Positions 12,379-24,384 of a stretch of 64,000 nucleotides of DNA are shown here, piece after piece. Both the position numbers and the translations under genes were made by a program. Each line of letters starts with the position of its first letter. Within the stretch, counting starts at the first letter, position 1. Source of the stretch: Zingiber officinale (taxonomy: Eukaryota; Streptophyta; Magnoliopsida; Zingiberales; Zingiberaceae); assembly GCF_018446385.1 (NCBI RefSeq), contig NC_055996.1, positions 128,264,532-128,328,531 on the forward strand, written 5' to 3'. The notes under the pieces were generated by a model. The model was given only the letters and a program-made list of their open reading frames with translations, did not search any database and was not told the DNA's origin.

Positions 12379-12971
12379 CTAGTGTGATCGTGCTCGTGCA
12401 CACGCGTTGCGTGTGTAATATAATAATATATAAATTATTTGGGTATTTGAAAATCCGAATTGTTTGAATTTTCTAGTGTCACCCTTATAAATCAAGAATT
12501 AATTATTTCGGTAAGATTCGTCAGACCCATACAATAGTAACGTTAGAGAATCTCAGCAACAAACTACTAACTGCTGTAACAGACTTCCCTATGCAAAAAA
12601 ATATTTTATTTTAATATTATACTTGTCTTAGTAAAAAAAACTAAGGAAAGTATATTTTTTAACATAGTCGGCCTAAAATATTTATAGAAGCTTCTTTGAT
12701 CATAGTATTGTCAATTCTAAGATGTGGGACTAAAGAGAACTATATTTTTTTTACATAAAACAACCAGAGAAAATTAATAAAGAGAAAATTTCATAATAAT
12801 ATGTCGCAGCCGAGTCTTGAACTCTAGATCACATGTTTCGCTTATGGAATTACTAATAAACCTTGGAATTATTTTTAGTGTAAATAGAAAAAAGGACATT
12901 AACGTAAATACATTTTAGGCTTCACCAAAATTAGTTAGTAAAGGGGGAAGATTTTTAATAAAATAGTAAGA
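12379..12971 (-). mobile_element. Non-autonomous Helitron, copy 1
   Basis: Read on the minus strand it begins TCTTACTATTTTATT after an A and ends with a GC-rich hairpin (acacgc/gcgtgt arms), a roughly 15-nt spacer and CTAG followed by T. This is the Helitron 3' end signature, and insertion between A and T with no target duplication fits. About 593 bp, no open frame of note. It aligns end to end with the split copy at 28068-28238 plus 36812-37193 on the other strand, which defines the same two ends independently. Confidence 0.75.
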
Positions 12972-13314
12972 TATATATATATATATATTTTATATCTATT
13001 AAACGACCATAAGTTCAAATAAAAATTGTCCTCTAGTGCGGCAGTTGGGTCAAAGCCAGCAGTGGGGAAGGTTCACTGCAGAGAGATTGAGGGTGTGGGC
13101 GGTCGCTTCGGCTGCTCTTCTCGGCATAAATTTGTGGAGCTAATCGAGGGAGGGGGAGGAGCTAATGGCGGATGGGTTGGATTGGGAGCCGCTGACGGAA
13201 GCAACGTCGGGTGCGGTGGCGGCGCTGGTGAGCACCGTCGTGCTCTAACCCCTCGACACTTGCAAGACCAAGTACCAGGCCGAAGTCCAATCCCATGGCC
13301 ACCGCAAGTACAAG

Positions 13315-15200
13315 TCTTTCTCCTTGTCTCGCGCATCCCCTTTTTATTTTGATGTCTATCCCTAAAAATTGCTGTTTCTAGTTCATGAAAGTCCTTAAAA
13401 AAAAACTCGAGAACGATGTCTGTTTCTGTCTTTTACATTAATCTCAAACTCATATTTTTTTTTTTTTTTTTTTTATGTTCACTCTTTAATGAAATTAGAA
13501 TTTCATTTCTAACAATGTGTCGTATTCCATGTTTTTTTTAAAAAAAAATCAGAAGAATAGAGATGAGAAGTATATCATCCAACAAATTTGAGATTTAATC
13601 CCACCAAAATTATTCAAATTTGTGTTTATAGTATAGTGCCAAATATATCCATATTTGATTCTCATTTCTTATTCAGTTTCAAACATAACGATTGAACTGG
13701 GAATCTAAGATATATCCTTAGGTTTGCTTCTGTAACATACGGAATTGAAATTCTTTTCCAATAAGAAATTATTCCTAAAAAGCTTTGAATGTTTGGCATG
13801 GTAAAGTGAGATGTCAGATAGACAAGTTAGTAATTAGTTGTGGTTGTTAGAATTTCACGGATTATATTATCCAAACATTTTTTTAAACATGTCTTAAATG
13901 TAGAATTGAATAGAATCTATATATTGCTATTGGGATCTATAAAAGTTAGTGTGACACCAATAATTCTCAGTCATTTCTTAACATAATCATCATACTAATA
14001 ACGAGGAATCCACAATTTGATTGTTAGTAGCAATTGATTAGAATATAAAATTATTGGATCTGTCATTCTAAGAAAAAACTATATTGGATCAATCAATATG
14101 CTTGACGCCAGTTGAACTTGAATTTCATTCATATTTTCCCCCCTTAGTTTGCATACCCTAGCACAGTCCATGACCCACTACATATAAAATTAATTTTGTA
14201 GAGGGGATGGGATCATGGATAGGTGAACAAAGTTATCAATTATGAGGAAGTTTTGGGGGATACTTCTAGGTCTCTTTTTCTTATTTTTAAGTTGAGCCAC
14301 AAGATTATCTTACTTTAAAAGCCTTCAATCTTAATCTGATACGGATATTGAGAAACATCTTCATTATCTTGCTTCATTAGGTTCATTGAAGTGTTGAATT
14401 CCTTGGTTTGCCACCAAGTTATACAAAAAACCATTTTGTGCTCATACTATATGATTCCTTTATCAACTGAAGTCCGTTTCTAGTCAATATTGAAAGACAA
14501 TAAACTATGCTCTTTTTTTTTGCAACAATATTTTCATGCTATATTACCAGAAATAGTATCTTTCTTAATTCCCAAATGTTGACGTCTTAGATAACTATAG
14601 GAATAGCATGGTCTAAATCTGATGTGTTGAACTTTATTCCCCCTGTTGCTTCCCTTCCTCCTTTCATTTTTGCCCAAGAAACCCTCGGATAATGATGCAG
14701 CGGTAGAGCACCTTATCAGTTTCTCAGGCATTTAATATTGATCAAGTTCCAATTTGATGAATTAATGAATGAATTTCCCTTAATAGACAGTAGATCTAAG
14801 AATGCTGGGCTGATATACCGCCCAGTGCGAGCGCTTCCCTATTTACCCTGATGATCGATGCAAAACTTTCGAAGGGCTAGTCCGGTTACCCCAGAACTAA
14901 TCGGCGTAAGTTAGATACCGAATACCAACTTTCGTAGGGTCAGATCACTTTTCGATTTATCTTGGTGACTGATATTTCCTTCCAAGCAACTCAGGCCTAA
15001 AGGACATGCTTTTGCCCTGAATGCTCAGCTTTGGGAAGTAGTCACTAGATCGTACAGAGATGACATCTTAATTTAGTTATTCTGGTTTAGAGTCGTTCTT
15101 CATATCTTTACTTTGAAGAGTAACTTATGTTGTGATTGCACGAGACAATCAGCTAGTTATATTAGTTGTTCAATTTTAATTTTTGGGGGGTTTTGTGTGG
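13315..15200. other. Intron 1 of the PNC-like pseudogene, unclassified repeats
   Basis: AT-rich, with poly-T at 13448-13474. From about 14790 to 15060 is a more GC-balanced block whose words (ctttcgaagggctagtccgg, ctttcgtagggtcagatc) look like LTR-retrotransposon debris, but I cannot assign a family. No exon was recognised here. Confidence 0.45.
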
Positions 15201-15258
15201 AATCTTTTTGATATATTTTGGGAGGCAATTTCCAAATGTCAATTCCTTTCACTTTACC

Positions 15259-15742
15259 GGGGGCAATTGACCAAAGGACATACTTAAAGTTGTGAAATTT
15301 TTTAAAAGACGCATCTAACTTTTAGATTTATCAAAGGGCACACTTATTTCTTATTTTATCTCTTCCGTCAACCATTATGATGCTGGATTAAAGAACAACA
15401 CTGGTGTTGAATTTAAAAAAATAATACTATTGCGGTGCTGCATTTAAATCAGTACCTATTTGATATTGCATAAACTCTAAAATCAGCACGTATTTTAAAA
15501 ATCAGCATCATTGCTTATTTTTGAAATACAACATCACATTGGTGTTGCTTTTTGAAATCCAACACCATAGTGGTGTTGTTCTTTGAAATCCAACACCACA
15601 TGTCGTTATTTGAAATCGAGCACTAGCATCACAGTGGTTGATGAAGGGGTTAAATGGGAAATAAATGTGTATGAGAAATCTAAAAATTAGGTACATCTTT
15701 TGAGAATTCCATAAATTTAAATGTGCCCTTTGGTCAATTGCT
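15259..15742. mobile_element. MITE inserted in exon 2 of the PNC-like pseudogene
   Basis: About 484 bp with terminal inverted repeats built on caattgaccaaagg (left 15263, right complement near 15728). It is flanked by the 8-bp direct repeat actttacc (15251-15258 and 15743-15750), and 8 bp suggests the hAT superfamily. The interior contains several copies of a word near gaaatccaacaccatagtgg. The flanking coding text (LSLY before, GTKNLQS after) is continuous once the insertion is ignored, which confirms both ends. Confidence 0.8.
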
Positions 15743-16009
15743 ACTTTACCCGAGAATAGGAACCAAGAACTTGCAATCTTTAAACAGTTTGTTTTATATA
15801 GTTATAGCTATTTAAAACGATTATATTTACGGAAAAGTGGAGCTAAATCAGTTGGAACAAAAGCTAACTTGGTAGTTGCGGTTGTGGGTGCTTGTACAAC
15901 GATTAATTCATGCAAGGAACTCCTGCCATTACCATTTTTTTTAGGTAATACCGCGCAGTTAGACAAATTTGCAAGCATAGCCTATGCTAATATGAGACGT
16001 TTATTGCCC

Positions 16010-16110
16010 CAACGGACATGACGTAGCAGTTAAGGTATAGCGGAGCTAAAGAGAGTACCACGGTTTGATCCTCTATTTGACATGTGTTAATGCTGAATTT
16101 AGTGGAAAAA
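16010..16110 (+). other. Possible tRNA-derived SINE fragment
   Basis: Contains tagcagttaagg (A-box-like) and cggtttgatcctc (B-box-like) with about 30 bp between them, as in the heads of tRNA-derived SINEs. No clear tail or target duplication, so this is a weak call. Confidence 0.3.
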
Positions 16111-16169
16111 TTTGGGTTGGATGACCGTGGGTCAAAGATAGAAAGGTAAAAAATGATCTAGGTAAAAAT

Positions 16170-16597
16170 ATTAAGCAATTTAGAAATATGTCTAGAAAAA
16201 GAAAAATCCAAGACAATCTGGAAAAACCAAAACTTGAGAATTTAATAATTAAAAATCAAGTTTTGAGGTCAAAATTTGAAAAATTAGAGAAAATCCTAGA
16301 GAAAATGACAAATAATGTTAAAGGTTCCCAGAAACAAAACCTAGGTTTAGGAAGGAAGAGTCATTCAATGACAAGAAATGTTTGGGATACAAACCTAAAG
16401 CCAAGGAGAATATGTCATCTTACCATAGAGTTTCATATAACTATGGAACTAACCCTAGGTCTAGGAATTAAGCCAAGGTTATATGGGAAGTTATCCCTAG
16501 AGTTGACCTTGAGGAGACTAGTATGACTAAGAGTTCTAAGAAGCATAGGAAAGACATTAGGAATGTATCTAAGGAAGTTATCCCTAATGAATACTGT
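16170..16597 (+). mobile_element. Copia gag remnant
   Basis: An open frame (16188-16526) encodes a Lys/Glu-rich coiled-coil-like start (LENLIIKNQVLRSKFEKLEK), then shifted frames continue with YKPKAKEN, SYHRVSYNYG and a Lys-rich segment ending VIPNEY. These are characteristic of the C-terminal gag/zinc-knuckle linker of plant Copia elements. It is short, frame-shifted and lacks the knuckle itself. It ends abruptly where the next LTR-like block starts. Confidence 0.55.
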
Positions 16598-17960
16598 TGG
16601 TGCAATCGACCTCTAAGGTTTTAATGTCCGACAAATATGTTTAAGTATGTTTAATTGAGCTTGATCATGGGAAGTCCTAGTCGTGGCTAGGCAAGGGTGA
16701 GAAGTCAATCGAGTGACTAGTCCTAATTGCGGTTAGGCAAGGGAAGTCCTAGTTGCAGTCTAGGCAAGGAAAATCTCGGTAGATCGTGGAAGCCAGGTGG
16801 ATTCGATAGGTCTAGAGAACCTGATCCCTGGGTAGCCGAATACTGTCTTGGTGAGTGAAGCCAGGTGGAGAAAACCCCAAGGGGTGGTAACCTTAGGTTT
16901 TGGTGAGTGAAGCCAGATGGTGAAAATCCTAGGGGGGAGATAATCTTAGGTAGCGAGAATTGTTGGAGGAATGAACTCCAAGCAAGGTTGATCGGACACG
17001 ATCGACCGGACCAGTGGATCTCGGTAAATCTAAGTTTAGGTTTATCATAGTATTCTGTATTACTATTATTGTTGTTGGCTAATGTAGTATTGCAAGAAAA
17101 GTCTTAGTGGATCAGGCGATCAGACACTGAGCAGACAAAGTCCAAACAGATCTGGAGGATCAATGTTTGGTAGGTAAGTTGAGGTATACAACTGGAGGAG
17201 CGACAGTGAGATCGTGTTTCTGAAAGGAACAACCTAAGGTCGCTGATCCAACTGAAGAAATAGGGAAGGTTTCCAAATTAAGATCAAGACAGTTCTACTA
17301 TCTAATATTACTCATGCATTACATATATCTGTGCTAACCTTTGTGTTGCATAAATACTCTATTTAACTTTGTATTGCAGGTTCGGCTTGATCGGTTGACT
17401 GAACGTAGGGATCGATCGATCGAACCAGCTTGACTCAAATCAGAGATCAGTTTAGACCAAAGCAGAGCACGTTTCAATCTAAGCTTGATCGGTCGACCGA
17501 ACCCTGATGATTCAGCATAGTTCAGATCGAGCAGAAGCAAAGAAGGAAAGAGCGACTGATCGGTCGACCGAACTAGGGGATCGGTCGATCGAACCATCAT
17601 CACTTAATGGCACATTAATTCCAGATCTTAGCGAACAGGGAAGGATCTCTGTTCGGTCGACCGAACAAGGGGATCGATTGACCGAACACCTTAATGTCAT
17701 TAAATGCCGAAGATTGAATCAGCATTAGATCTCAGTGAAGATGGAAGGGAGCTGGTTCGGTCGACCGAACATAGGGATCGGTCAACCGAACGTCGACGAC
17801 TCTTATAAAAGTGAGCTCGAGGTCCGAGGCTAGGGAATGAAATCTGGTGGGTTCGAAGTTCATCGCTGTGTTAGTTGCTGCTGTTCGTACTACTGCTCTA
17901 CAACTTGTCTTCACACAAGCAATTATCTCGTTCAAGCGCCGATCGAGCATCATCTTCCAT
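16598..17960 (+). repeat. LTR-like block with repeated TCGGTCGACCGA palindromes
   Basis: Begins TGTTGGTGCAATCGACC directly after the gag remnant. Contains recurring phrases (agtcctag..gctaggcaagg; gtgagtgaagccagatgg) and four copies of the palindrome ggtcgaccga at about 17491, 17561, 17655 and 17757. These are followed by a TATA box (tataaaag, 17804-17811) and a purine-rich leader, the layout of an LTR promoter. The right end is not defined because no second copy is present. Small open frames on both strands follow the palindromes and are not genes. Confidence 0.55.
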
Positions 17961-19367
17961 ACAAGTGTCGGTATATTTTTATTTTAATTGACACAAATAG
18001 GATGAAATTTACTAATGTGTCAAGTTGGGATTTTGACACTTTCTAGGAAGCTAGGGCCACTTATTCTTCTTTTGACATAATAATTAAGGGATGACACTTA
18101 GAAGCATACCTAGACATTTTTCTGTGTTAGGTATTTACTTTGAACTATAACTACCATGTTTGTGTGTCCTATCACATATCATGTCATCATATACTCATAT
18201 TGTTATTTTGTTACATGTCATGTCATATATATATCATTAAGCCATAATAGTTTCTCTTTTGAGAAATACATATTTGATGTATGTCATAGTTATTATCGTA
18301 CATTATTTTAAATTCTTTATAATTAAGGACAATGACATTAATTGACATCCTATGTAAAATGATCAAAGTTAAAATGCTTAAATAGAAATGTATGATCCTT
18401 TAATTTAAGAAAAACTCATTTTACATTTCACAAAGACTATAGAGTTAACTTGTATATATGTGTATTGAGACAGATCAGATACAAGTGAGATGATAGGCAG
18501 ATGAATAAAGCTCAAGATTTGATTTAGTGCATCTATTTGAGTTTTAACTTCATCAAAATACGAATTTTGTAAAGTCCAATTATGGGGAAAGCAAATTTAC
18601 AAGTCATAAGCATGTAACATCATGTTTGAAATTATTTTTGGAAATTATTTGAAAATTATTTTAGAAAACCTTGTTAAAATTTATTTGTTGATAAGAATAA
18701 CTAAAATCAGTTAGATACAAAGTTAGAGTGAAACATTGAAATTTTCAATAGTTTTTAATGTTATATCATTATTTAAAAATGAGATATATTTTCATATAAA
18801 ACTATTTTTTCCTAATAGTATATGATATAAATAATGTCTACATGAAATTTTATGATTTTTCGAATATCATACTATTATTTATGTATTTCTGAATTGAAAA
18901 ATCAGAAATACCAATCGGTTGGACATTGTTGACAATTGATTGGTACGTGTTGTAATCGATTGTCACCTCACACTAGTCAATTATCACATGCTAGAATTGA
19001 TTGGTAATTGATACCAATTGATTGGTAATTGATACCAATCGATTGGGAATTATTGATTTCAACTGAAATAAATTTATTTAAGTCGATTATACAATGTTTC
19101 GCTAATTTAACTATTCCCAACCCTATGAAATACTTGGACAAATATTTAAGAGTATTTTTTTTTTAATGAAAGTAAGAAATGAATGGTTAAAGGGAACAAA
19201 TTTGGAGTTAAGAAGGAGGTTTAGATTCAAAGTTGAATTTTTAACCTCATGACTTCAATTTTAAGATTTTCTAAAGGTTTAGGAACTCCTTAGAGCATGC
19301 TTTGAGGGGGAGTTTCACCTGAAATGCATGATTTGGATAAGAAAGAAGATCTATAGAAGGATCATGG
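17961..19367. other. AT-rich unclassified DNA
   Basis: No gene seen. Between 18900 and 19060 the word gattggtaattgatacca and close variants (including the palindrome accaatcgattgg) repeat several times. Probably retroelement sequence without recognisable coding content. Confidence 0.4.
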
Positions 19368-21619
19368 TGTTAGTCCCGGTGCGACTAGCAAGAGGAGGTG
19401 AATTACCTGCAAGTGTAATTTAAAACTAATCTCTTGCTACTTACTTAGCAAGGACAAAATTCACATTAGATAAACAAAGTAAACGACATAAAAGGTAAGA
19501 GACAAGGTAAAAGGTAAGATTGTTAATCCAAGGCAATGTAGGCTCACTAAAATTCTCCTTCGATGTAGGCGGAGAAGCCTCTCACACAAAGTTGAAGCAC
19601 GAACAGAAAAACAGAATTCGTAGATGATAGTCAAGTGTGTTCTTAAATGAAGAGGATCAGGATTCTATTTATAGCCTACTGGTCGAACTAGCGATTTTGC
19701 TGATGTGGCATCTCTTGGCACCTAGACCTGGTTCGGGCGCCCCCCAGAGGTGCACCTTATCAGCTCGCAACAGCTATGCAACGGTCCAATGATAAGACTT
19801 TATCCTTGCTCAGGTGCTTGGACCGGTCTGGGCGTCTGGAGTTCTGCTGACAAGGACTCGAACGTCATCTGCAGCAACGTCTCTTCGATGAGGCGCCCTT
19901 GCTGTGCCAAGGTGGCTTGGGCATGTCCGGATGCCTGGACCTTATCCAGGCGCTTAGACAAGTCAACATGATGTTGACTTTTTCGGCTGTTGCTCTGGTC
20001 GCTTGGGTGATTCTTCAGCCATCCATAATTGAGCTCACCGAACCCAACTCTGGCCTTCTCCTCGAGCAAACTTCCGCTTTGGCTTTTCGTCCCTCGGAAG
20101 CGCTGCACACATTCTTCTCGTTCGCCGGTGTACTGTTTCGCAGCACCTCATCCTTCGGATGCACCAAGTCCGTCGACTTGCTTCCTGTGTCATCCTTCTT
20201 GCTAGCTACGTCTTCCACTCGATTTCCTATGTTCCTAATTTTCTGCATATTTAGACACATAATTAAATACAACATGATCTAATTTAACCCGATTGACCAC
20301 ATTAAAACTTACCAGGTACTTACAATCTCCTCCTTTTTATGTGCAGCAGTCCCAAGTTAAGTTAGAATACTAAAAGCAAACTAGCATAAGTAAATATTGA
20401 TTTTGCAATTTACCACAAAAATTTTGCAAGAAAATTTGCAAAATCTAAAACATATACCCCTTAAATTCAATCTTCTCTTCATTTGATTACATTAAAAAAA
20501 TAGAGGCATATATTAAAAAAATCTATAATTTTTTTTAAGGATTACTGAAATAATGGCTAGTTTGAGAAAAAATTTTCAAGAATAATTTTTCGAATATTCT
20601 AATTTCTAAAACTTAAAAGCCAGATTTGTCTAAAAATAATTTAAAAATTATTGTAAGTGTAAATTTTTTTTTTAAATTTTAGTCAAAAGTAATAAGAATA
20701 ATTTGAGAAATTGATAAAAAATTTAAGTATCAAACATTTTTTATATTAACTGTAGAAAATATTTTAAACAGATAAAATTGTTTTTAATATTGAAATTTTA
20801 AAAATAATTTTTCATGTCTAAAAATATAGTAATTTTTTTTTCAATATTTAAAATATAATTGTAATCTCTCGAAAAATAAAAAATTTCAAAATTAATCTCC
20901 TAAGAGATTTTAGAATTTAAATTATATTTTTAATAAAAAATTCATAAAAAATTAAACAATCGATGACAAATATTCATTTTTGCAATACAATAAAAAATTT
21001 CAACAAGAAATATGAACAGCAAGCATACTAACTAAATAATTTGTAAACAAAATTAAAGCAAATTAAAATTAAAACATGAATAAAAATTGATTTAAACTAA
21101 GCATGATTTAGATACTCAAAATAAATTGTTACCTACTATATTAATAAGATATTTTCTTGGAATATATTTTTTTTGTTACTTTTCTGATTTGACCTAAAAT
21201 ATCAATTTAACCCTTAATAGTTTTTTAAATTTGGAATAGTAAAATTTGAACATGCAGAGTTTTTAAAATTTTTTATTTATTCTTTCAATTGTATTTTCAT
21301 TTTTTACTTTATCAAATTCTTCTAATGGATATGTTTTTGCTAAAATAATTTTTAATTCTAAATTGTTATTTTTTATTTTATTATTCTTAGATAAGTTTGC
21401 ATAAAGACTTAGACATTAATTTTATTCTTTTATACAATTGGTTAAGTGGAAGAAGACATACCTCACTTACTATATCCGTTTTGAAGTTTGACTCTCCCCC
21501 TTCATTGTTGCTTTCCTTTAAAATAGCTCCCCCTTCTTCAATGCTCTTCATTTGGTGACTCACTATTAGTGCTAGTCTGACATACTCCTCTAGTTCAGAC
21601 TCTGATGGCTCGTCTCATG

Positions 21620-22282
21620 TTACGTTGTCTTCAGACTCTTGTGCTTCGATTTACTTGGTTCTTTATTTTTCTCCTTTCTTTTCAGCTTTGGGCAGTCATA
21701 TTTGATGTGCTCTTCTTTATCATAATTGTAATATTGTACTCTCTTTTTGTTTCGTGGATGTTTTTTAGCTTGAGACTTGTTGAATTTATTAGTTTTAAAG
21801 AACTTTGAGAATTTTCTTACCACATAGACTTTTTCATCTTCATTTAGAGATGTGCCAGAATCTGATTCAACCTTTCTTGTATTTAGGGTGATGTTGTTGT
21901 TTGACTCCTTGTCCTTTCTCATTCTTACACATCTAGATTCATGTAATTCAAAGATAGCAAATAAGTTTTCTAAACTACTTACCTCAGGGTCTTTGGAGAT
22001 GTAATAAGTTCTACGATCGATATCCATTTGGGAGTTCTTGGAAAGACACTGAGAGCACATCGGATTGAGTCTTGGTTTGTTACCAGTTTTCCAAGGTTCG
22101 TCAGTCCAGTGATGAACTTCTTTATCTTTCTGTGCAATTGGGTTACCGTTTCTCCTTTTTGCATCCAGAGGTTTGTCAGCTGATTTCTGAGCAAGTCCCG
22201 TCTTGCTAGCTTGACCTCCAATATCCCTCATGCAGCTCCAGGAATTTCTCCTAGAGTTCCTTGGCGGAGTTGTAAAGGTCAA
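21620..22282 (-). pseudogene. Degenerate Copia-type gag
   Basis: A 220-codon minus-strand frame, with a better upstream match in another frame (21979-22221: VKLARRDLLRNQLTNLWMQ and GETVTQLHRKIKKFITGLTN). It carries the UBN2-like gag helices and, near its C-terminus, a zinc knuckle of CCHC order whose first Cys is replaced (YYNYDKEEHIKYDC). A basic tail rich in Lys follows. The frame switch at about 22220 and the missing zinc ligand mark it as non-functional. It lies inside the gag-only element 19368-24026. Confidence 0.65.
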
Positions 22283-22552
22283 TCCGGTTGACTTCTTGCG
22301 GCAGCGAAATGTTTAGCAGATGAAACTTTGCTTTGTCGTTTGCAACAGAATCAGCTTGCTCCTTCTTGCTCCAAAATTGATCTTCTTTTTCAGCTCCTTG
22401 CTAATCTCTGTGTGCTAAAAAATCATATTTATTTGTCAGTAATATATCAAAATCCGTTTTAAATAATACCTCCATCTTCTTCCATGTAGTGAAATCTCCT
22501 TCGAACTTCGACGGGTAGATGCTTGATCCGACCATCTCTTTGCTGCTTCAGG

Positions 22553-23128
22553 TAGGGGTGGGCATAATTCGGTTCAAACCAGAAAAACCGACCGAACCGA
22601 AAATTTTCGGTTTTTTTTGTTCGGTTTTTTCGGTGTTTCGGCCGGTTTCGGTTTAAGTTTTTTAAAATTCGGTTATTCGGTTCGGTTTTCGGTTTTGACT
22701 CCCAAAAAACCGAAAAAACCGAACCGACCGTATTATACTTAAAACATTATTTTTATAGATATTTGATCATACAAGTAGATTAATTTCTAATTATTTATAA
22801 TATAATAGCATAATCAAATTATATATTTATATTTACTTATTGTTACCGGATAACAAAATTTTAGTATTATTTTAAATTCATAATTATTTTAATAAATTGA
22901 TACTTTTTCTTTGTCTCTAAACTAATATTTGTAGTAGCACAAAATCAATTTAATTCATTGTATAAACCGTATATAACCGACCGTATAAACCGGACCATAT
23001 TACATAAAAACCGAACCGAACCGTAATAAAATGGTTTGGTTTTGGATCAAAAATCTTTAAAATCGAAACTGAAAAAATAAAACCGTAGTAGGGTAAAACC
23101 GGACCAAACCGGCCGATGCCCACCCCTA
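22553..23128. mobile_element. hAT-like MITE (576 bp)
   Basis: Ends are taggggtgggcat and atgcccacccct(a), terminal inverted repeats typical of plant hAT MITEs. The perfect 8-bp target duplication gcttcagg occurs at 22545-22552 and 23129-23136. The subterminal regions are dense in cggttcggtt and its complement. No coding capacity. It lies inside the 5' end of the gag-only retrotransposon, so it is the younger insertion. Confidence 0.92.
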
Positions 23129-24026
23129 GCTTCAGGTAACAATTAGTCCTTTAGAGACAACCAGACTGATATCAATTGTTGGTCCCAGTGGGGCCGATAA
23201 GAGGGGAGTGAATTGCATGCAAGTATAATTTAAAACTAATCTCTTGCTACTTAGCAAGGACACACACACATTAGATAACCAAAGTAAAAGAGACATAAAA
23301 GGTAAGAGACATAAGGAATTACTTGGTTTGCAATTAGAAGATTGTCAATCAAAGGCAGTGTAAGCTCACTAAAATTCTCCTTCGATGTAGGCTGAGAAAC
23401 CTTTTACACAAAGTTGAAGTACGACAGAAAAATAGAATTCGTAGATGAAAGTACAAGTGTGTTCTTAAATGAAGAGAACTATAACTCTATTTATAGTCTA
23501 CTGGTCGAACTAGTCGTTTTACTGATATGGTATCTCCGAGTGCCCACAGCAGTGCACCTTATCTTCTAGCAATGGCTACGCAATGGTCTGATGTCAAGAC
23601 TTTATCCTCGCTCGGGAGCTTAGACCGGTCTGGGCGCCTGGAGTGCTGCTGACGTTGACCCGAATGTCATCCGCAGCAACGTCTCTTTGACAAGGTGCCC
23701 CTGCTGTGCTAGGGTGGTCTGGGCGTCGTGACCCTGTCCAAGCATTTGGAGTCTGGGCACCTGGATATGGTTCAGATGGCTGCTTATTTGGCTTCTAGTT
23801 CTGTCGCTTGGGTGATTCTCTGGCTGTTTAGAGTTGAGCTCACTTGAACCCAACTCCGGCCTTCTCCTCGAGCAAACTTTTGCTCCGGCTTCTCATCCCT
23901 CGGAAGCATTGCATGCATCATTCTCGTCCGTCGATGTACTCTTCCGTAACACCTCGTCCCTATTAAATACAATAGGACCTAACTTAATCTGGTTGATCAT
24001 ATCAAAACTTATTTGGAGTAATTACA

Positions 24027-24384
24027 GATGGATGTATGTTTAAGGTTGAGCATTGAAAATAATGAAATGTTGGGAACCTTCATTGTGATAAGAGGAATTT
24101 TGAGAGCATTTGGAAACAATGGAAGGTAAGGAACCTTCACTGTCATGGTTAGATGAATATTGGGAGAAGATTTTTGATGTGTTAAAGAGAGATTTTTGAG
24201 CATTCGGATAGGTCACACGAGCCCGACGACGCCTCGAGACATGTCGCGCGATCCCGACTATGCGTCTGGAAGCATCACGCGAGTCCGACAACGCCTCTAG
24301 ACACGTCATGCTATCCTGAGAGGGTCGCGTAACATAATGGAATAGAAGGGGTTTAATATATATATATATACTTATAGGTTCCTT
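24027..24384. other. Unclassified DNA with a short direct repeat
   Basis: Between about 24215 and 24320 a GC-richer phrase (cgacgcctcgagacatgtc) occurs twice in diverged form about 70 bp apart. Followed by (TA)n at 24357-24370. Small open frames on the minus strand here show no family resemblance. Confidence 0.4.

Larger units (their letters stand above)
19368..24026 (-). mobile_element. Non-autonomous LTR retrotransposon (gag only), minus strand
   Basis: Left repeat 19368-20324 and right repeat 23177-24026 start TGTT(A/G)GTCCC and end TTACA on the + strand. Read on the minus strand, the right repeat (5' LTR) is followed by attgatatcag, a tRNA-Met-like primer site. A purine tract (aaaaaggaggaga) precedes the left repeat (3' LTR). 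Flanks catgg (19363-19367) and gatgg (24027-24031) match at 4 of 5 bases. The interior, about 2.3 kb once the nested MITE is removed, holds gag but no integrase, reverse transcriptase or RNase H, so movement would need a helper element. Confidence 0.8.

Noticed and set aside
11545-12467. Open frames of 62 and 114 codons in the palindromic array
   Set aside because: They repeat with the array unit and contain the catgcatg palindromes; artefacts of repetition.
13026-13352. 108-codon Gly-rich + strand frame
   Set aside because: Out-of-frame reading of PNC-like exon 1; the frame starting at 13165 gives recognisable carrier sequence.
19750-20282. Open frames of 73-127 codons within the left LTR of the gag-only element
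   Set aside because: Similar frames appear in the right LTR in altered form; they are LTR sequence, not genes.
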